A stretch of 64,000 bases of DNA from Erodium maritimum (GCA_963921825.1 OY997594.1:57397675-57461674); one strand, 5' to 3'; numbered from the stretch's first letter, positions 12,801-25,027 are shown. A program made the numbers and translations. Notes: a model not told the origin generated them from the sequence alone.

Positions 12801-15800
12801 CAGTAAAATACAAGGCAATTAAAACTGTCACTGAGGTTGAAATAAAAGGAAAATGAATCTCTGAAGAAAAAAATATCCTCTTGTGAAAGCAATGATGTAG
12901 GGAGCTCCTTGATATATCCATCATGGAGCAAAGCTGTCCCGATTTAGTCTCTCTACCTATTTGAATCCAAATTAAAGCCCAATGCATAGGAAGTTTGGAG
13001 CTTAACATTAACTCAAAATAATTGAAACCATTTTCTAAGATCTTCGAATTTGTTTTGGCAAATGTGAAATTTTACTAGGAATCCTGAATGGAATCCTATT
13101 ATTATTACTTTTGTATATGTAGACAGAAACCTGGCTACCATTCTTTTAGTTAATTATTTTAAATCACCTTCATTTTCTATTTTGAACCCAAATCCGGAGT
13201 TCTTCCTTTTTTGTTCATATTCCAGACTTCTATATGTGGAGCAAATCTTTGCAAATCAAACTGTTATTGAACCCTTAGCAAAGTGTGGATTACATTTACA
13301 TCATTGGAGCAGTATGCGCTGCATCTGCCTTGGAGGAAGAAGATGAAGCCAAGGTTGGCTACACTCAGGCTGATTCTCTGTTTTGCTTGTTTCTTTTAGG
13401 GTAAATTACAAATGCATACCCTTAAGTATGCCCGTTTAACCGATGCATACCCTTAAGTTTGAACCTAACCGATGCATACCTAACGTTTCGTTTATTAACA
13501 GAAAACCCCTTCCGTCAGTCAGACTGTAACAGTGAAGTGTAAAAAGACCAAAATACCCTCAACTACCCTTATATATTACACAACCTGTCATAATTCAGTT
13601 TTTAATTCTTTTTTTATTATTTTTTTCCTTTCTATAATCTTTTCTTTTGTTTATATTTTTTTTATTTTTTATTTTTAATTCCAAATCTTTATTTAAAATT
13701 TTCAGATTATTTTTTTTTAATTTCAGATTTTAATATAAATCTATTTTATATAATCTATTTATTTTATTTTCTTTATTATTTAATTTATTTAAACCTATCT
13801 ACATCCTTTTATTCAAAATAAATTATATATAAATTATTTCCTTTCTATCTCTTTTTTGTTTATGTTATTTATTCTTCAATTTTATATTTTTAATTCTAAA
13901 TGTTTATTTATAAATTTCAGATTTTTATTTTAAAAAATATAAATCCATTTTTCTTTCATAAAATTAGGTTTAAATCTAATATTTATTAATATTCCATTCA
14001 TCTTTATTTTCAATTTTTAAATTTATTTTAAAAAAAATATTTCTTTTTTTCCAATTTCACCATGAAATCAACAATACCCAGTGTTCTAGAATCTGCAAAA
14101 TTTCAGAAAAAATTCCATTCATCTTTCTCTTTTGCAAACCCAGAATGAAAATCAAGTCAACACTAGCAAACACTAGCATGAATGTCTAATCCCATTGACA
14201 GATCTAGAAACGAAAACCCCCAAAATAGCTCAAAATCCACCTAATCCCATCAAATCCCCAAAATAAAAAATAGAAGTTGCAGGTCCGTCCCTTCTCCCCA
14301 AGCCGAGCTCCATTGTATCCAGCGAGACCGAGTGGAAGCTTTGCTACTGCTGCTCTGCCAAGGAGGTTATCACCGGCCCCTCGTCGTCTTCCTTCTGCCT
14401 GACGTTGTCGAACACCAAGCTTGAGCTCGAGTAGATCTCTGACACGCCCTCTCTTTTCCATCCACCACGTCTGGTACATCCGTCGGCCTCCTGCAGTCCC
14501 TCGTCGGAGAGGCTTTGATGCCAGTGATGAAGTGCTCAGTCCCGGGGGAAGCGAAGTCGTGTCTGGGTCAGTGGGTGAAGGAGGAAGATGAGAGAAAGAG
14601 AGGACCTTTGAGGAGAAGCAAGGACAAGAAGAAAGGATAGAAGAGATAAGAAGAAAAGGCGTGAGCATTTAGGGTTTACAATAAAATGAATTTTAAGAAA
14701 AGAAATATGTAAAATAGAGAAGAGAAAAGGCAAGGGCATTTTTGGTATTTTAGAAAAAATTAACAGAATATGGATGGAAAAGTGGACGGAAGGGGTTTTC
14801 TGTTAATAAACGAAACGTTAGGGTATGCATCGGTTAAGTTCAAACTTAAGGGTATGCATCGGTTAAACGGGCATACTTAAGGGTATGCATTTGTAATTTA
14901 CCCTTTCTTTTATTTCCAATGTAAGAAAAATGTATTATCTTGATGTCGCTACCAAAATGCCGAATACTAAAAAAAAACTATTGTTGATGAAACCTTTTCC
15001 CAATTTAAAGGGATGAAGTTTTACAAAAACAAATGAAATCTAAGTGCAAAGCACCAAAGACAAAGTAGTCCATATGATGATCTAGAGGGTACTTTATATG
15101 TAGCCGGGAGTAGAAGAAGCAAATCATACCTTTCAAGAGCATCCCTTGTTGGATTTCCACTTCTGGTGTAATCATAGGGGCCATTTTCTAGTGCTGAAGG
15201 CTACAAAATCAAGAAAAGTGGGGACTGAAACTCAACTCAAATTTACATGTTTAAGGCTTCAAAAGAAACTGTCTCAAGTCTAAATTTCACCTACATATAA
15301 CTTAAGTACTCGTCAAGAAAAAAAATAAATACAGTTTCTTAACCTGAAACAATACAGTGAATCAAAATTAACTAATCCTTTGCTTATTTATCTAAAATCT
15401 ACATAAAAAATGTAAATTATAAAAAACTCAATAGTCTTACCTGCTTAAATGTAGCAGTTTGGTAAAGTGGGGTACTCATTGCATGGTAAGGATCAAAATT
15501 ATTCTCAGCAGTCATCAAAATGGTTGAGATACTTGGTTCCTTATCCTCCTTCTCTGCGACATATAGAACACATGAGCAATATTATCAAATCATAAGTGCT
15601 GAGAAAACCATAGGCCTAATTACCACCAAAGAAACAACCTGACAAACCATTTAGACTCTCTGCTAAATCATCCATCAAAGCTGAAGTGCTCACAGCCATC
15701 TCTCTGTCTGTTGTACAACTCAACTCAAATTTATTCAGAATCAGTAAGAGCTTTCTCTTTAATCTTGCTTCTTTCCGAAACCCAAAGCCTACAGGGAAAT

Positions 15801-16463
15801 TTCTAGATGAAAACTTCTGCATAAACAATGAACAGAATCAGAACCAAACCCGATAGACAACCATCATTGCTGGTAAGCCTGGTATTATAAAACCATATCT
15901 ACTTTATGATAGGTCACTCATTCCCGAAAATTAGGAGAACAAATTTTCACAATCCCAATCATGCAATTGAACTTGGCCCTATGGTCTAAAAAGTGCTTAT
16001 ATTTCAACAAAATACTATGAAATATCAGATTCTGAAGAACAATTAAGCATCTAAGTTCACTTTATCTCCCGCGGCAAAATTGAGCTGCAAAATTTGTATG
16101 CAATGAAGTCATGATTGACCACAAGCTTCACAACCCAGAAACTCAACTAAATAAGCCACCAAACCATATCTAATCATGAGAAGAACGTTGAACCAATCCT
16201 ACATTTTAAGCTATTTCAGTTCCTGCAGCACACTAAGGGACAACACCAGAGAATCAACTGACAACAGAATGAAAAACAAAACAATCTTTACAGAAAATTT
16301 AAAAACCTGCTGCTGTCCCAGCCTTTTACTCAGACACCAAACACGAAAATAACCCGAGAAAATCTCAAAAAATCATCAGAGCTAGCTAGGGTCTTACGCT
16401 GTCTTGGAGATTGGAAGCTATGGAGGAGCTCAAACTTGACCTTAGAGAGAGCGAAGAGGCCAT
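9824..16463 (-). CDS. CBL: Cystathionine beta-lyase, plastid (13 exons)
   Basis: PLP enzyme of methionine synthesis that cleaves cystathionine to homocysteine, pyruvate and ammonia in plastids. Exons: 16463-16398, 15816-15624, 15553-15441, 15200-15130, 12795-12704, 12481-12394, 12318-12207, 11932-11836, 11721-11640, 11273-11156, 10384-10277, 10190-10088, 9999-9824. All junctions are GT-AG and phases fit, giving about 472 residues; I recall the Arabidopsis enzyme as 464. The first 60-70 residues are Ser/Arg/Lys-rich with few acidic residues, as in a transit peptide. Visible motifs: the YGGSDRL block (Tyr about 189), the WLESPTNP block, and [11 protein letters not shown] with the Schiff-base lysine near 286. 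The C-terminal domain ends at TAG 9824. The start is the first ATG and opens the transit-like region. The exon 2 donor is ambiguous (15624 or 15639, both phase 1). Intron 4 holds a 1.5-kb transposon and intron 10 a long hairpin. Cystathionine gamma-synthase is related, but the sequence follows beta-lyase throughout. Confidence 0.95.
10649..10776. repeat. Long near-perfect hairpin in lyase intron 10
   Basis: Left arm 10649-10708 (starts AACTGGTCAAACACTTGAAC) and right arm 10717-10776 are reverse complements at 56 of 60 positions, around an 8-nt loop TCTTTTCA. The four mismatches cluster in the inner third. Either strand would fold into a stem of about 60 bp. The lyase pre-mRNA runs through it. 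It could be a small MITE, a recent inverted duplication or a young small-RNA precursor. Confidence 0.85.
13399..14903. mobile_element. Mutator-like DNA transposon (non-autonomous) in lyase intron 4
   Basis: The ends are inverted copies of each other over about 115 bp. The left begins GGGTAAATTACAAATGCATA and the right end is its near-exact reverse complement. A perfect 9-bp duplication TTTCTTTTA flanks it at 13390-13398 and 14904-14912, diagnostic of the Mutator superfamily. No transposase is visible. The body is AT-rich except for a GC-rich block at about 14270-14680. It lies wholly within the intron between exons 4 and 5, whose splice sites are intact. Confidence 0.88.
14204..14668 (-). other. 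GC-rich cargo inside the Mutator-like element, 154-codon ORF
   Basis: An open frame of 154 codons covers most of the GC-rich island. It is rich in Ser/Pro early and Arg/Gly later, with a segment [19 protein letters not shown], and ends in a hydrophobic aromatic stretch. I recognise no domain. Base composition contrasts sharply with the AT-rich flanks inside the same transposon. It could be captured host sequence, as in Pack-MULEs, or an old 5' leader. Expression is not shown. Confidence 0.35.
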
Positions 16464-16665
16464 CGTGTCAGCGGAGCTGTCGACTCGTGTTTATTGGAAA
16501 ATAGCATCAGCCATTGAAGAGCCTTTGTAGTTTCTGTTTGGCTCCTTCTCTGCTCGACTGCTCCTGCTTGTGCTTCTGTGTTTTTGGTTTGTGACTAGCG
16601 CACGTGCAGGGTTTCTTAAGCACGTGTGGACTTGGAAATGTTCTACGATACATGAGGAAGGAAAT
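16464..16665 (-). promoter_or_regulatory. Proximal promoter/5' UTR region of the cystathionine beta-lyase gene
   Basis: About 200 bp of unique sequence between the lyase ATG (16463) and a MITE at 16666. No clear TATA box was picked out, so this is a positional call. The start codon context on the minus strand is ACACGATGGCC, with the plant-preferred G at +4. The MITE immediately upstream probably limits the ancestral promoter or supplies distal elements; that is inference. Confidence 0.4.
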
Positions 16666-17024
16666 GGTTAATTACGTTCACATATCTTGTATTATATACG
16701 TTTAACGGATAAATATCTTAAAGTTATTTTCTAAAATGTCATATTTCGAACTAATAATTTGTAACAACATCCGCTTTCATCTATTTTTACATCCATTTTT
16801 AGGGTTATATTTTGGTTTGTAGAGAGATTGAGCGTAAGAGTTGGTTTTAGGATTGTAACACTACGTGTAGTTTTGGAATTTTTGAAAAAATGAACGGTAA
16901 ATGGATGGAAAAATATATGGAATAGGGGATGTTGTTACAAATGTTAGTTTAGGGTATGTATACGTTATTTGGAGTAGGTATCCGTTAAACGTGTATAGTT
17001 CAGGGTAGGTGAATGTAATTAACC
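16666..17024. mobile_element. MITE with long imperfect inverted ends, upstream of the lyase gene
   Basis: The left end, starting GGTTAATTACGTTCAC, matches the reverse complement of the right end (GGTTAATTACATTCAC) and imperfectly continues for about 130 bp, sharing CGTTTAACGGATA and TTGTAACAACATCC. Length is about 360 bp with no coding sequence. No convincing target duplication. Terminal resemblance to the 13399 element suggests the Mutator group. Confidence 0.65.
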
Positions 17025-17049
17025 CCAAAAAAATTCTTTTCTTCGTCTC

Positions 17050-17194
17050 ATACCTTCCACAATGGCGTCAAAACGGCGTATTAGGGGACCGTTGAATCGT
17101 TTCGACAGAGTCTTGTCTATGTCGAATATGCGAAAGTGCAGATTCGACGTCGATGAATCTGTTGACTCTCGTGCGGGACCATCCCTTCTTGATA
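17050..17194. mobile_element. Truncated MITE, family shared with 52005
   Basis: CCACAATGGCGTCAAAACG..., GCGAAAGTGCAGATTCGACG and GATGAATCTG match, in the same order, a segment at about 52015-52175. It is cut on the right by the copia LTR at 17200. Confidence 0.5.
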
Positions 17195-17199
17195 GGGTG

Positions 17200-18855
17200 T
17201 GTTGGGTCTCGATGGAGGGTATGAACACATACTCGCAGCGGAAGAAAATAAAACATGAGACCATGCAAGAAAAAACTATCACAATTAGATTCACAAAACA
17301 AAATGAAATCACCATTTCTTACCCTTTATTCAAGAACACGAGAAGAGAAGAGAAGAGAACACCAAAGAAACGATGATCAGCTTGAGTCTCCAAGACGCCT
17401 ACGTATCCACTCGAAATCAAAGCCACGTAGTTCTTCTTATGAGGACTTAGAAACACCAAAAATGGAGAGAAAACTAAGTCTTGGTAGAAACCATCAAGAG
17501 ATGGAGAGAAGTTGTGTCTTGATTTCTTGTCTTGTGTTTGTTATATTGAATAAGATGATTTAAACCAATTAAATCTCATCAATATAATAAACAACAATAT
17601 AAGCATGGTGAGAGCATGGGATAAGCAAGTATGGTGCATGATTGGATGGGAGTTGGTTGTGAATCACCAACACCTTAATCTAGTCTTGCATAATTAGAAC
17701 CAATTAATCAAAGTTTAATTAGCTAGTTGCATGGGCCTTTGGTGGCATGGGCCTCCCATAGGCCTCGTGGGAGATGGCTCGTGGCAATTCCCAACGAGGT
17801 CCCGTGATGCCATCATCGCCTCCACACCTTTCATACCGGATATGTCCAACATTATCCGACCGATCAATCCCAAGACTCCAAGCCTTGTCTCGATCTGTAA
17901 TGTCCTAAATACTTATGGGCACATGACTCAAAACCCAGTTTTAGTCATGTCTACAGACAACTCCTTTTTTTTCATTCTCCATAAATGTGTTAATGAGTTT
18001 CATCCTCTGGTGTGACCCTTAGGTTTATGCATGTCGGTAGATCAACGTAAAATCCCATTTTACTTTATCCTACATAAGTGGCAACTAACGAGACTTTAGT
18101 ATTGCATGCCACTGCATAACGAATCAAACTTGTCGATTCTAACCTTTCTGATGTCTTTGTCATTATCCTTTTATCTTCGATATCCCAATTGAGATAAGGC
18201 ATAGAGCCGCCATCCTTATTATATGTGAAATGATTGAATATATTATACCCAGTATCATGTGCATGGTCATGCTATTCTTTCAGTCACCCTCGATCAAGCG
18301 GCCGAGAAACGATATCTTTCCCATACTATAGTGTGAGGGTTAAATCTCTTAGCCGTCTTTCGTATCACTCATGTAGTCCATCCCCAAGCCAATCTTGACC
18401 GTTATGGAAACACTGTCACATGCAACGTTGGACATAAGTCAAACTCAGTTGTTTACTGCATAATAATCACAAAGACTCCTCGGTCTAAGGATACATGACA
18501 AGCTACGAAAATGAATGTGTTCATGACTTGATCTATGGTACGTATTCATGTCGGGTCGTCCAATATCATGTCCATATGATATCTTTGATCAGACTCTAGA
18601 ATCTCATTCCAATGAATAACAAAACGTAAGCCATAAAATAAAGAGCCATATTTCATACTAGTCGCTTCTAGTGAAGCTTTGTCGACTAGGTTCCATCTTG
18701 ATCTATGCTTCTATTTGCATGGTGGGCATAGATTAGAACACACGTCGATATATTACTCCAACACATAAGTAATATAAAGTCGTTTTAATTTTATTGCTAA
18801 CGATGATATATACTTTTGGATGTTTACAATTGAACTACGAGCACTAAGACTAACA
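17200..18855 (-). mobile_element. 3' LTR of a minus-strand Ty1/copia element
   Basis: Reads TGTTAGTCTTAGTGCTCG from 18855 and ends CGAGACCCAACA at 17200. It matches the solo LTR at 19908-21519 in opposite orientation. On its 5' side (higher coordinates) is AAAATGGGAGAT, a plausible polypurine tract, then RNase H sequence, as expected for a copia 3' LTR. Length 1656 bp. Confidence 0.85.
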
Positions 18856-19902
18856 ATCTCCCATTTTCCCTAGTTCCAATCTAAACTCCAATAAGTTCCC
18901 ATTGACTTTACATGTCTAACATGCTTTGGCAGCGAGAGTGTCTTAGTCAACGGATTGACTATGTTACCATCAATTGCAATATATGTGATCTTCACTTCAC
19001 CTCTATTCAGAATGTCTCTGTTGAGGTGGTAATGTCGTAGTATATATTTGAATTTGTTATGCGATCTGGGCTCTTTAGCTTGCGCAATAACCCTTTGTGT
19101 TGTCGCAAAATAGATTCACCGGGCTGGACGGGTTTTTAATTACACCCTGCCCTACCGTGAATTTCCAAATCCACATAGCCTCTTTAGCTTCCTCTGCAAC
19201 AACCATGTACCCAGCCTCTGTCGGAGAGTCGGTGACGGTGTCTTGTTTTACGCTCCCAGCTAAAGCTCCGCCATTCAACGCAAGCACATTATCCTGACTG
19301 ATTTCTAAAGCCATCTGGATCTGTCTGGAAACTAGCGTCGATATATCCATTGACGACTAGTTCAACATCATCTTTCCCCCGAGGTTAGACTGATGTCTGC
19401 TGGTACATTTCATGGCATACGAGACGCCCGGTCTCGTACACATCATGGCATACATGATCAATCCTACCCCAAACATATAGGATTCGCGTCATCCTTTTCA
19501 GCTCATCAAGTTTCGTAGGACATTGAGTTTTACGGATTTTAATGCCATGACGAGCGCGCAAGAGTCCTTTCTTTGAACCTAGCATTGAGAACCTACTCAA
19601 TGCATTGTTCACATAGGTGCTCTAACTTAAACCCAAGAACCTATTAGTGCGATCTCTATATATCTTAATCCCTAAGATATACGCGGCATCGACTAAGTCC
19701 TTTATTAAAAAACACTTCCTCAACCAAGCATTAGTATCGAAAAAGGTTGAGATGTCGTTGCCAATGAGCACCAGAAAGATAATATTGCTCCCACTAGCCT
19801 TCTTATAAACGCAAGGTACATCCTCGTTCTTGATAAAGCCAAATCCAATTACTGCTTCATCAAAACGAAGGTTCCAACTCTGAGAAACTTGTTTCAATCC
19901 AC
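18856..19902 (-). pseudogene. Copia remnant: RNase H and C-terminal reverse transcriptase
   Basis: The 19075-19350 frame carries a copia RNase H segment (LNGGALAGSVKQDTVTDSPT, EAGYMVVAEEAKEAMWIWKF). The 19622-19897 frame carries KQVSQSWNLRFDEAVIGFGF, PCVYKKASGS and YILGIKIYRDRTNRFLGLS from the reverse transcriptase. The usual YVDD motif has decayed to a frame-broken remnant. Stops lie between blocks. It continues at 21525 beyond the solo LTR. Confidence 0.85.
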
Positions 19903-19907
19903 AAATG

Positions 19908-21519
19908 TGTTAGTCTTAGTGCCCGTAGTTCAATCCTAAATGTCCAAATGTATATATCATCGTTAGAAATAAAATTAAAGCAGCTTTATATTACTTATGT
20001 GTTGGAGTAATATATATGATCTATGCCCACCATGCAAATAGAACCATAGATCGAGATAGATCACACTCGATGGGTCCCTAGTCAACAATGCTTCAATAGA
20101 AGCGACTAGTATGAAAGATAGCTCTTTATGGCTTATGTTCTATTAGTCATTGGAATGGGATTCCGGAGTCTGATCATAGATATCATGTGGGACATGATAT
20201 TGAACGACCCGACATGAATATGTGTCATAGATTAAGTCATGAACATATTCATTGTCGTAGCTTGTAATGTATCCTTAGACCAAGGAGTCTTTGTGATCAC
20301 TATGCAGTAAACAACTGAGTTTGACCTGAGCCTAACGTTTTCCGTAACAGGGCTTCCATAACGGCCATGATTGGCTTAGGGACGGACTGCATGAGTGACA
20401 CGAAAGACGGCTAAGGGATTTATCCCTCATACTACGGTATGGGAAAGATATCGGTTCTCGGCCGCTTGATCGAGAGTGACTGAAAGAATAGCATGACCAT
20501 GCACACGATACTAGGTATCATATATTCAGTCATCTCACATATCAACGAACAGTGATTAATAATAATAAGGATGACGACTTTATGCCTTATCTCAATCAAG
20601 ATATCGGAGATTCAGGCAATACTAAAGTCTCGTTAGTTGCCACTTAAATAGGATCAAGTAAAATGAGATTTTACGTTGATCTGTTAACATGCATAAACCT
20701 AAGGGTCACACCGGAGGGTGAAACTTATTGACACATTTATGGAGAATGACCAAAAGGGAGTTGTCTTGGGGCATGACCAAAACTAGGTTTTGGGTTATGT
20801 GCCCGTAAGTGAATAGGACTTTACGGATCGAGACAAGGCTTGGAGTTTTGGGATTGATCGCGACGGATAATGTTGGACATTTCCGATATGGAAGGCTTAG
20901 AGGCGATGAGCGAATCACGGGACGTCGTTGGAAATGGCCACGGGCCATGTTCCAAGAGGCCCATGAAAGACCTATGCAACCAAGGCCCATGGAACTAATT
21001 AATCAAGTCTTGATTAATTACTACTAAGTAAGCATGACAAGGATTAAGGTGTTGGTGATTCACCATCTAACCCCATCTTGTCTAGCCATACTTTGTCCTA
21101 TTTACACCTTACTTATCACCATGCTTGTCTCATGCCTTTAGTTGGACAAGTATGGGTTTGCTATGTTTAATTCATCTTTTTTCAACATAACAAAAACAAG
21201 ACAAGAATAGAAAACACATTTTCTCTCCCTCTTCCTTGCAATTTCGGTCAAGGGAGTGTTCCACCTCCATTTTTGTTTTCTTGAGTCCTCAAAGAGAAGA
21301 ACTATGTGGCTTTGATTCCCATGTGGATACGTAGGCGTCTTGGAGACTCAAGCCAATCATTCGTTACCCGGTGTTCTTGTTTTGGTAAGAAATAGTGTTG
21401 AATTTTTCTATTGTGAATCCATTCTTTGTTAGTTGTTTCATGGTTTTAATCGTCTCTTGGTTTTCATTGATTTTCCGCTGCGAGTTGGTTCATCTCCAAC
21501 CCTACCTCGAGACCCAACA
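19908..21519 (+). mobile_element. Solo copia LTR inserted in a copy of its own family
   Basis: Runs from TGTTAGTCTTAGTGCCCG to CGAGACCCAACA. Perfect 5-bp duplication AAATG at 19903-19907 and 21520-21524. The duplication interrupts the copia reverse transcriptase just before its CGLKQ motif. 1612 bp, opposite orientation to the host element, same family as 17200-18855. Confidence 0.9.
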
Positions 21520-21524
21520 AAATG

Positions 21525-24130
21525 GATTTCAACAACTTACAAATCTCTCTTATTCTTCGGATCAACAAAACCTTCTGGCTGAGACATAAAACATCCTCAG
21601 TCAAACTTCCGTTTAGGAAAGAGATTTTGATATCCATTTTCCATATCTCCTAATTATAATACGCAGTTATGCCAAGAAGAAGCAGGATCGATTGACCATA
21701 GCCACTAAGGAAAAGGTTTCCTTATAGTCAATCCCTTGGATCTGTCTACAACCTTTCGCCACTAGTCTGGCTTTATAGGTCAGAGGATTGCCATCCGTGT
21801 CCATCTTCACGTTGAAGATCCTTTTGCATCCGATGATCCTCACACTACTGATGGGATCAACCAATTCCCAAACTTGGTTGTCCAACATGGACTACATTTC
21901 CTTCCTCATGGTTCCCAACCATAACTCGGAGTCGGGCCGATCCATGGCTTCCTAAAAGGTGGTTGGATCATCGTGATCCACCACGAGTTCATCATCACCT
22001 CCAGATACCATATCTCGGAGGTTGACGACAGATCTTTTCAGATCGTCTTGGACCTTTCAGAATTATTACAGGAATTGGTTCTTGTTTTATGACCATTTCT
22101 GGCTCCCTTTCTACTGGGTTGTTAAGTGGTTCAGATGGATCTGTACCATCCTGAATTTCTTCGAGATGTCCTCCCATTGACGTCTTTGAAAACAAAACTC
22201 CTTTTTCATAAAGACCTTACCCTAAGCGACGAACACCATGTTATCACTGGGTTTGTAGAAGTAGTATCCCCTTGTTTTTTTGGGATACCCCACGAAGGTG
22301 CATGTCTCAGATCTTGGTTCGAGCTTAGTCGAAACTAAACGTTTCACATAAGCCCTGCAACCACAAATTTTTAGGAAGGACTAAGCAGGCTTCTTTCCAT
22401 GCCATTTCTAAAATAGTGTCCCTTCCACAGCCTTCGTCGGATCCCGATACACTATGAATTCGACCGTCTCTAAAGCATAACCCTAGAAAGAGACTAGGAG
22501 ATCAGTCCAACTGATCATGGATCAGACCATGTCTAACAATGTCCGATTTCTCTATTTGACTACACCGTTCAACTAAAGTGTCCCGGAAGGAGTCAATTCC
22601 AAAAGGAAAGTATTCTCCACCTCGATTCGATCAAAATGTCTTAATACTTTTCTCAAGTAGGTTTTTTACTCTAGTTTAAACTCTTTGAATTTATCAAAAG
22701 CTTCAGACTTATGTCTCATCAAATAGACATAACCACATCTACTAAAGTCGTAAGTAAATGTGATAAAGTAGCTAAAACCCCTCTTGACAAGCGAACTTAC
22801 TGGTCCATACACATCTGAGCGTATCACCCCCAATTATTCACCCGCCCTTTCTCCACGACCGATGAAGGGTGCTTCAGTCATTTTACCCATCAAACAAGCC
22901 TTGCATTTACCAATGGAATGGAATTCGAATGGACTTAAAAGTCCGCACTTCTGAAGTATTGGTATGTGTTTCTTGTTTATGTGGCCCTAACGATAGTGCC
23001 ATATAAGAGTTCTGGTTTAAATCGTCGGATTTAGACCTCTTGATATTAACGTTATTAATAGAGGTTGAGATGTTGTTACGCATATCTAATATGTACAATC
23101 CTTTGACCATGTTTGTACAAGCATAAAACATATCATTGCATAGAATATTGAAAATCTTATTTCCAACATCAAAATTATATCCTTCTGTGTCTACACGGAT
23201 ACATATATAATGCTCCTAATAAAATTAGGCATGCAATATACATTGTTCAGTACAAAACAAGGCCGTTTGACAAAGCTATACTTATGGATCCTACAGTAGT
23301 TCCCACAACTCTATGGTCCACTTCGTTCTTATCCAAGCTTCTCTTACCTTTCATCCACTACGCATCAATGCTTATGTGAGATTCAGCCCTAGTATCTAAT
23401 ACACATGAATATTTGGAAGTAGAGATATGTATCTCTATAAATTTATTATCGTATGAAGGCGCATTCCCACTGTCCTTCAAATCATCCTGGTTTTTCCTAT
23501 AATCCCATTTCCGTTGACCAGGCTTCTGGCAATAGAAGTATACAATCTCATCCTCATTAGCCTTCCTTAAGGACCCCCGGTCCTAAGAAGGTGAGGAGCG
23601 ATTGAGTGTCTCATCTTTCATGCCAAGTGTGCACTGACTTTTCCCTTGCTACTACCAATTTCCTTATTGAAACTAGATCCCTTTTTGACCATTCGATAAT
23701 ATCCATGGATCCCATATCCTTAATATTCTTCTCACCAGTTAAATACATATCATGTAACTCTGATATGGTCTTGTCCATATCGTCCATGTGATAGTTCATG
23801 ATGAACTCAACATACGCACGAGGAAGGGAGCACAGAACCCCATCTGTTGCCATCTCTGATTCTATCTTAAGACCAAATCCATTAGTATGTTTAAGATGCC
23901 CCTTCATTTTCAGGATATGAGGGTTAGCCTTGTTAAGGATACATCATTTGCGTTCGCATTGGAGGACTATCCTCAAATTTATGTACTAGTCCAGATAGTT
24001 TGTCCCATTAAGCTTAACCCCGTCAATCATACCTTTCAATAACAAACTACTGTTTACTTTTTCCATTTGATCTATACGACAAATAAAATTTTAATCAGTA
24101 AACTGAATAAATTTTCTGAAGATCAAGCTT
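21525..24130 (-). pseudogene. Copia remnant: gag, integrase, N-terminal reverse transcriptase
   Basis: From right to left: gag frame 23611-23907; GAG-pre-integrase/integrase at about 23130-22660 (RLGHINKKHIPILQKCG-like, then RSDVYGPVSSLVKRGFSYF-like sequence); a linker at 21995-22195; reverse transcriptase N-terminus 21667-21888 (NQVWELVDP, YKARLVAKGCRQIQGIDYKE). Frames are broken many times. No 5' LTR or primer site is visible to the right, so the element is truncated. Confidence 0.85.
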
Positions 24131-25027
24131 AAACACTGACCAATCGATTATGAACTGTTAGAATCTAAAAACAAGATTCTTGATTCACTCAATCAAGCTT
24201 AACCCCAATAAATACACAAAAAATTCGTGGACCGAACATAAGGGTACCAAAATGATCATTCCTCAACATGTGTGATCTTAAAGTCTGTGGACCAAACATA
24301 AGGGTAGCAAAATGTATTTAACCCCAGGAATTTTAATTGGGTCACGTGACACTACCTGCTATGTTCTCAACAGCAATGACAGTAACGCTTTTATGTTACT
24401 TGCCATATTTGATTATGGATTATTTGGAATAGCATTTGAAGTCATGTTGTCATATTACACCCTCGACCCATTATTCAAAGCCAAGAAGATGACATGTAGG
24501 TCGTATTTGCGTTGTACTTCCATTCAAACGTTTCGAGAAATAATAATATGCGTCAGGTCGGGTCGTATTTCGTTTTTTAAACAACGAAAACAGTTAGACT
24601 CATTTTTCAGAGTCTAAGACCACCCACAGTAGAGGTCGAAAGAATCGTCAAAAGTGACGGAAAAAAAGTTTTGCTGGCGTTTCGGCTCCATTTTTTCCTC
24701 TCCTTGCGATTCGATGTCTTCCGAGTCCACATAATCATCAGCGTCGATTCTATGACCATTCTCCCTCTCCTTCCTCTGTTTGTCTCTCCTCCCTCCGATT
24801 GTCTCTCCTTCCTCGACCACTCTTGAATTTAGTCAGATTCAACTCAACAAATCCGACCTTTATTATATAAACTATCGATTCTGAACCTAATTTAACCTAT
24901 CGATTTGGCTTACTCCACCAACCCCCAAATGAATAATCTAATTGTGCCATAATTTCTTTAATCATTTTCAATTAGATTCCCATTGTAGCAGGAATACCTG
25001 AGAAGAAGCAGAACAGTAGAGAGAGCA
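24131..25027. other. Intergenic region upstream of tubulin cofactor B
   Basis: Holds a 28-bp repeat (24227-24254 and 24287-24314) and, from about 24614, a segment starting TAAGACCACCCACAGTAGAG like the start of the MITE at about 52010. The 24830-25027 part is presumably the cofactor B promoter and 5' UTR. No other coding sequence supported. Confidence 0.45.
24227..24314. repeat. Direct repeat of 28 bp
   Basis: GTGGACCGAACATAAGGGTA plus eight bases occurs twice, 60 bp apart, with two differences. Possibly the trace of a small duplication at the end of the copia remnant. Confidence 0.8.
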
